From Hyphomicrobiales bacterium (lineage in GTDB: Bacteria; Pseudomonadota; Alphaproteobacteria; Rhizobiales; Phreatobacteraceae), in contig JAFKKV010000009.1 of NCBI GenBank assembly GCA_017304475.1, forward strand, positions 434,001-498,000: DNA of 64,000 nucleotides. The letters are read 5' to 3'. The notes beneath the pieces are model-generated. The model ran no database searches. It was not told where the DNA came from and saw only the letters and a program-made list of their open reading frames with translations. A program made the translations under genes and the position numbers. This document shows positions 61,236 through 64,000 of the stretch, piece by piece. The stretch's first letter is position 1. The number at the start of each line of letters is the position of its first letter.

Positions 61236-61274
61236 ATATATTGAAATATTACGCAATATATTATTTCAATATAT
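61236..61274. promoter_or_regulatory. AT-rich palindrome in a divergent promoter region
   Basis: atatattgaaata (61236-61248) and tatttcaatatat (61262-61274) are a perfect 13-base inverted repeat with a 13-base spacer. The AT content stands out strongly in this GC-rich genome. It lies between tandem paralogue 1 (minus) and the DUF1236-like gene (plus) and could be an operator or a nucleoid-protein site. Confidence 0.65.
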
Positions 61275-61350
61275 CGATTGAACGACATGTACATCTTCGT
61301 AATCTTGAAGCACGCGGCTCCCTCGTCGAAGCCGTAACATGGAGATCGCA

Positions 61351-61686
61351 ATGTCGATATTAGCAAGACTGTTTGCCTTGACGCTGGTTGCCGCCATTCC
61401 CGCCGTCGTGGCGCAGCCGGTTCTCGCCCAAGGCGCCAGCGATGCCGCGCAGTCCTATTCGGCGGATGAACGCGCCTTCCTCGATTCCTATATCAGCCGG
61501 ACGGCCATGCCCTCCGCGACCGTTGCCGGCGACATCGCGGTCGGCACGCAGCTTTCCGGCAGCCTCAGCTATCACGCGATCGACGGTCATCCGCGGTTTC
61601 GCGGCCATCGCTATACCCATGTGAACAACAACCACGTGATCGTCGACGGCAATAACCGGGTGATCGCGATCCACCGCCATCACTGA
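61351..61686 (+). CDS. DUF1236-like small secreted protein
   Basis: 111 residues with a Sec signal peptide (MSILARLFALTLVAAIPAVVA, cleaved after VLAQ). The mature part contains VAGDIAVGTQLSGSLSYHAI, RYTHVNNNHVIVDGNNRVIAIHRHH, resembling the DUF1236 pattern of a VGT/VP loop followed by Y-x-VNN/D-x-V-V-D. Periplasmic or exported; function unknown. The ATG at 61351 has ggaga five bases upstream; an earlier ATG at 61339 is possible. Confidence 0.75.
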   Translation: MSILARLFALTLVAAIPAVVAQPVLAQGASDAAQSYSADERAFLDSYISRTAMPSATVAGDIAVGTQLSGSLSYHAIDGHPRFRGHRYTHVNNNHVIVDGNNRVIAIHRHH

Positions 61687-61760
61687 GGCGGCCAGGGCAC
61701 GGGCGGACCGTCGCCGCCCCGGCGGCGACGGTTCGACGCCCGGTTTCGCGCTGTACAATC

Positions 61761-61777
61761 CGTAACAGAGCCGAAAC
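61761..61777 (+). promoter_or_regulatory. Candidate response-regulator site upstream of the two-component operon
   Basis: cgtaacagagccgaaac, about 80 bases before the response-regulator start, matches cgttacaaagccgaaat just after the operon (63904-63920) at 14 of 17 positions. Autoregulation by the encoded OmpR-type protein is a reasonable guess. Confidence 0.4.
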
Positions 61778-61857
61778 ATGGCGGTACATTGTGCGCTGTA
61801 AGGTCGCATGGTTCCGGGCGCCGGGGGCGCCAATTCACCGGGCCGATGCGAGACACC

Positions 61858-62571
61858 ATGAGCGATCCGCATATCCTGCTGGTCGACGACGACGGCGAGA
61901 TCCGCCGCCTCGTCGCGAAATTCCTGCGCGAATCCGGCTTCCGCGTCACCCCGGTGCGCGACGGCCGCGAAATGCGCGAGACGCTGAAGGCGACCGCCGT
62001 CGACCTGATCATTCTCGACCTGATGCTGCCGGGGATCAGCGGGCTCGAGCTCTGCCGCGAGCTGCGGGCGGAATCGGCGGTGCCGATCGTCATGCTGACG
62101 GCGCGCGGCGACGACATGGACCGGGTGCTCGGCCTGGAATTCGGCGCCGACGACTATATTTCCAAGCCGTTCAACACACGCGAGCTTGCGGCCCGGATCC
62201 GCGCGGTGCTGCGCCGGACCTCGTCGCAGGCCGAGGTCAGGCCCGACCAGACCTGGCGTTTCGCCTTCGACGGCTGGACGCTCGATACGCGCCGGCGCGA
62301 GCTCACCGACGGCCGCGGCGTGGTGGTCGACCTGTCCACCGGCGAATATGACCTGCTCCTGTCCTTCGTCGAGGCGCCGCAGCGCGTGCTGTCGCGCGAC
62401 CACCTGCTGGACGCCGCCCGCAACCGCGTCTCGGCGGCTTTCGACCGGTCGATCGATGTCCAGGTCAGCCGGCTCCGGCGCAAGCTCGGCGGCGGCGACC
62501 AGGCCCAGGACATGATCAAGACCGTGCGGGGCCTCGGCTATCTCTTCGTGCCCGAGGTCGCCAGGGCGTGA
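61858..62571 (+). CDS. OmpR-family response regulator
   Basis: 237 residues: receiver domain (HILLVDDDGEIRRLV; phospho-Asp in LIILDLMLPGISGLELC; Thr in MLTARGD; Lys in YISKPFNTREL) and winged-helix output (DGWTLDTRRRELTD, LSTGEYDLLLSFVEAPQRVLSRDHLLDAAR, FDRSIDVQVSRLRRKLGG, VRGLGYLF). The ATG at 61858 is used; 61846 is an alternative. The kinase GTG start overlaps its stop by 4 bases. Confidence 0.93.
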   Translation: MSDPHILLVDDDGEIRRLVAKFLRESGFRVTPVRDGREMRETLKATAVDLIILDLMLPGISGLELCRELRAESAVPIVMLTARGDDMDRVLGLEFGADDYISKPFNTRELAARIRAVLRRTSSQAEVRPDQTWRFAFDGWTLDTRRRELTDGRGVVVDLSTGEYDLLLSFVEAPQRVLSRDHLLDAARNRVSAAFDRSIDVQVSRLRRKLGGGDQAQDMIKTVRGLGYLFVPEVARA

Positions 62572-63890
62572 GATGGCTGTTCGAGACGCTGGTCGGCCGC
62601 ACCGTCGTCGTCCTGCTCCTGGGCATCGCGACCGTGCAGGGCACCAGCCTCTGGTTCTACGAGGCGACGCTCAACAGCGCGGCGGTACTGGCCAATGAGA
62701 AGCAGCTGGCCGAGCGGCTGACCGTCATCTATCGCACCGTGCTGCGCATTCCGCAGCGCGACCGCGACGCGGTGACCCATGATCTCGCCGGTGGCGTCAT
62801 CGAGGCGCATTGGAGCCTGCAAAGGCGCGCGGTGGCCGATCCGCATGCCGCCGAGGCCTGGGCCGGCCTGCGCGACCGCCTGGTCGGGCTGGTGCCGGCC
62901 TGGGCCGAGGGCGGGCTGGTCATCGGTGTCGACCAAGCGAATGCCGCAAGCCATCTCGCGGCCATTTCCATGCAGCTGCCCGACGGCTCCTGGCTCAATA
63001 TCGACCTGCTGGCGAGCCATGCCCACCACCCGCGCTCCGACAGCACCATCCTGTCGACGACGCTTCTGGCGCTCGGCGTGGTCATCGCCGCCGTCCTGAT
63101 GATCCGCTGGCTGACCCGGCCGCTCGAGCTGTTCGCCGAGGCCGCCCGCACTCTCTACGCCTCCACCGACCGGGTGCCGGTGCCGGAAACCGGGCCCTGG
63201 GAGATCCGGACGCTCGCCCGGGCCTTCAACGAGATGCAGGGGCGCATCCGCCGCCTGGTCACCGCGCGCACCCAGGCGCTCGCGGCGGTGTCGCACGATC
63301 TGAAGACGCCGCTCACCCGCCTGCGCATGCGTATCGAGGAGATCGGCAATGGCGAGACGCGGGCCTCGATCGCGGCCGATCTGACCGAGATGGAGCGGAT
63401 GATCGACGCGACCTTGAGCTATCTCCGGGGCGACCGGTCGGACGAAGAGATGCGGCCGGTGGATCTCGTCGCAATCATCGAGACCATCACCGACGATGCC
63501 CGCGACGCGGGCGGCCGGGCCAGCCTGGACGCGCCGCGCTCGATCGTGGTGTTCGGCCGGCATCTCGCGCTCAAGCGGGCTCTGACCAACATCGTGCAGA
63601 ACGCCATCAAATATGGCGATTGCGCCGATATCCGGGTGCGGGCCGAGCCGGGCCGCGTGCGGATCAGCGTGGCCGACGAGGGCCCGGGCATTCCCGAGGC
63701 CGAGATGGATGCCATGTTCGAGCCGTTCGTCCGGCTCGATCAGTCTCGAAACGGCGATACCGGTGGCTTCGGCCTGGGTTTGACGATCGCCAACGAGATC
63801 ATCGCCGCGCATGGCGGCACGATTAGCCTGGAAAATCGTCGCGAGCGTGGGCTCGAAGTAACAATATTACTTGCAAGACCGGAGGATTGA
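62568..63890 (+). CDS. Sensor histidine kinase, EnvZ-type
   Basis: 440 residues with a GTG start. Membrane segment about 11-30, periplasmic sensor to about 160, second membrane segment about 162-182, HAMP (about 183-235), H-box AAVSHDLKTPLTRLRMRIE, N-box NIVQNAIKYG, G1 DEGPGIPE, F FEPFVRLD, G2 GGFGLGLTIANEI and a C-terminal AHGG. All catalytic motifs are intact, in contrast to the sensor at 53765-55507. The signal is unknown. Confidence 0.94.
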   Translation: MRWLFETLVGRTVVVLLLGIATVQGTSLWFYEATLNSAAVLANEKQLAERLTVIYRTVLRIPQRDRDAVTHDLAGGVIEAHWSLQRRAVADPHAAEAWAGLRDRLVGLVPAWAEGGLVIGVDQANAASHLAAISMQLPDGSWLNIDLLASHAHHPRSDSTILSTTLLALGVVIAAVLMIRWLTRPLELFAEAARTLYASTDRVPVPETGPWEIRTLARAFNEMQGRIRRLVTARTQALAAVSHDLKTPLTRLRMRIEEIGNGETRASIAADLTEMERMIDATLSYLRGDRSDEEMRPVDLVAIIETITDDARDAGGRASLDAPRSIVVFGRHLALKRALTNIVQNAIKYGDCADIRVRAEPGRVRISVADEGPGIPEAEMDAMFEPFVRLDQSRNGDTGGFGLGLTIANEIIAAHGGTISLENRRERGLEVTILLARPED

Positions 63891-63903
63891 CCCGGTCATA
63901 TTT

Positions 63904-63920
63904 CGTTACAAAGCCGAAAT
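63904..63920 (+). promoter_or_regulatory. Second candidate response-regulator site
   Basis: cgttacaaagccgaaat, 14 of 17 positions like 61761-61777. It lies 14 bases after the kinase stop, in the first part of the region leading to whatever follows the window. No gene is seen in the last 110 bases. Confidence 0.35.
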
Positions 63921-64000
63921 ACGCCGACGTGGATTTTCCGCTACATCGCCTGGGCAAGCCATTGCTGCACTGCGATGTCCATGTCCTGGAGGACGATCCG

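Noticed and set aside
43157..64000. Integrative element inserted at tRNA-Ser
   Set aside because: I found no integrase, no second copy of the tRNA 3' end and no mobility genes. Only the weaker claim of a short-repeat-bounded cassette is kept as a finding.

Overview
The window is a GC-rich bacterial chromosome segment with alphaproteobacterial gene content, most likely from the order Hyphomicrobiales (Rhizobiales). The reasons are the TIGR02302-type membrane protein, the L21 protein with a helix-hairpin-helix tail next to L27, the gcl-hyi-glxR-pyk arrangement, the RVPAGxPDGGQWT-type motif in an orphan protein, and several families of palindromic intergenic repeats of a kind common in this order. 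I cannot name the genus. There is no rRNA, CRISPR array, insertion sequence, integrase or prophage. One tRNA gene is present, tRNA-Ser(CGA) at 43157-43246.

1-16 kb is a C2/C4 acid region. It holds three separate NDP-forming acyl-CoA ligase systems: an ADP-forming acyl-CoA synthetase (29-1405), a canonical SucCD-type pair (1916-4056) and a divergent SucCD-like pair (13840-15897). Between them lie a GntR/FCD regulator, an IclR regulator and a minus-strand gene run gcl, hyi, glxR, ketopantoate-reductase-like, pyk, FAH-family hydrolase. Together they read as a route from glyoxylate through tartronate semialdehyde to glycerate and on to pyruvate. CoA ligases probably feed organic acids in. No glycerate kinase or malyl-CoA lyase is visible. 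Similar TGGYAY-ACCA-type palindromes sit before the GntR gene, gcl and the divergent pair.

16-43 kb is mostly ordinary chromosome: tandem DUF1697 genes, a duplicated AprI-like secreted protein, mtgA, DUF429, a PLP dehydratase, a TIGR02302 protein, a WYL regulator, a LysE exporter, a Tat-exported metallo-hydrolase, moaD-pgsA, dsbB, an HNH nuclease, a base-excision glycosylase with an esterase, GluQRS, a tightly packed operon (D-Ala-D-Ala carboxypeptidase, EamA exporter, COG0523 GTPase, DUF924), a FAD monooxygenase with a small membrane protein and MarR regulator, a thiolase, a P1 peptidase, mogA, two acetyltransferases and rplU-rpmA.

43-64 kb begins at the tRNA-Ser gene and is more accessory. 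It has a drug-efflux MFS gene with a divergent XRE/MmyB regulator and a paired operator, an exported alpha/beta hydrolase, a PAS-GGDEF diguanylate cyclase, a large autotransporter, and an operon that pairs a Cache-type sensor carrying a degenerate histidine-kinase core with an MscS channel fused to a degenerate cyclic-nucleotide-binding domain. Then come DUF2199, LysR/EamA, a toxin-like orphan with a Cys/His cluster, two tandem paralogous small proteins of unknown function, a DUF1236-like secreted protein beside an AT-rich palindrome, and an OmpR/EnvZ-type two-component pair.

The best candidates for undescribed biology are the pseudo-kinase/channel operon (52339-55507), the toxin-like orphan (58666-59403), the tandem paralogues (60207-61109) and the glyoxylate module with its divergent CoA ligase.
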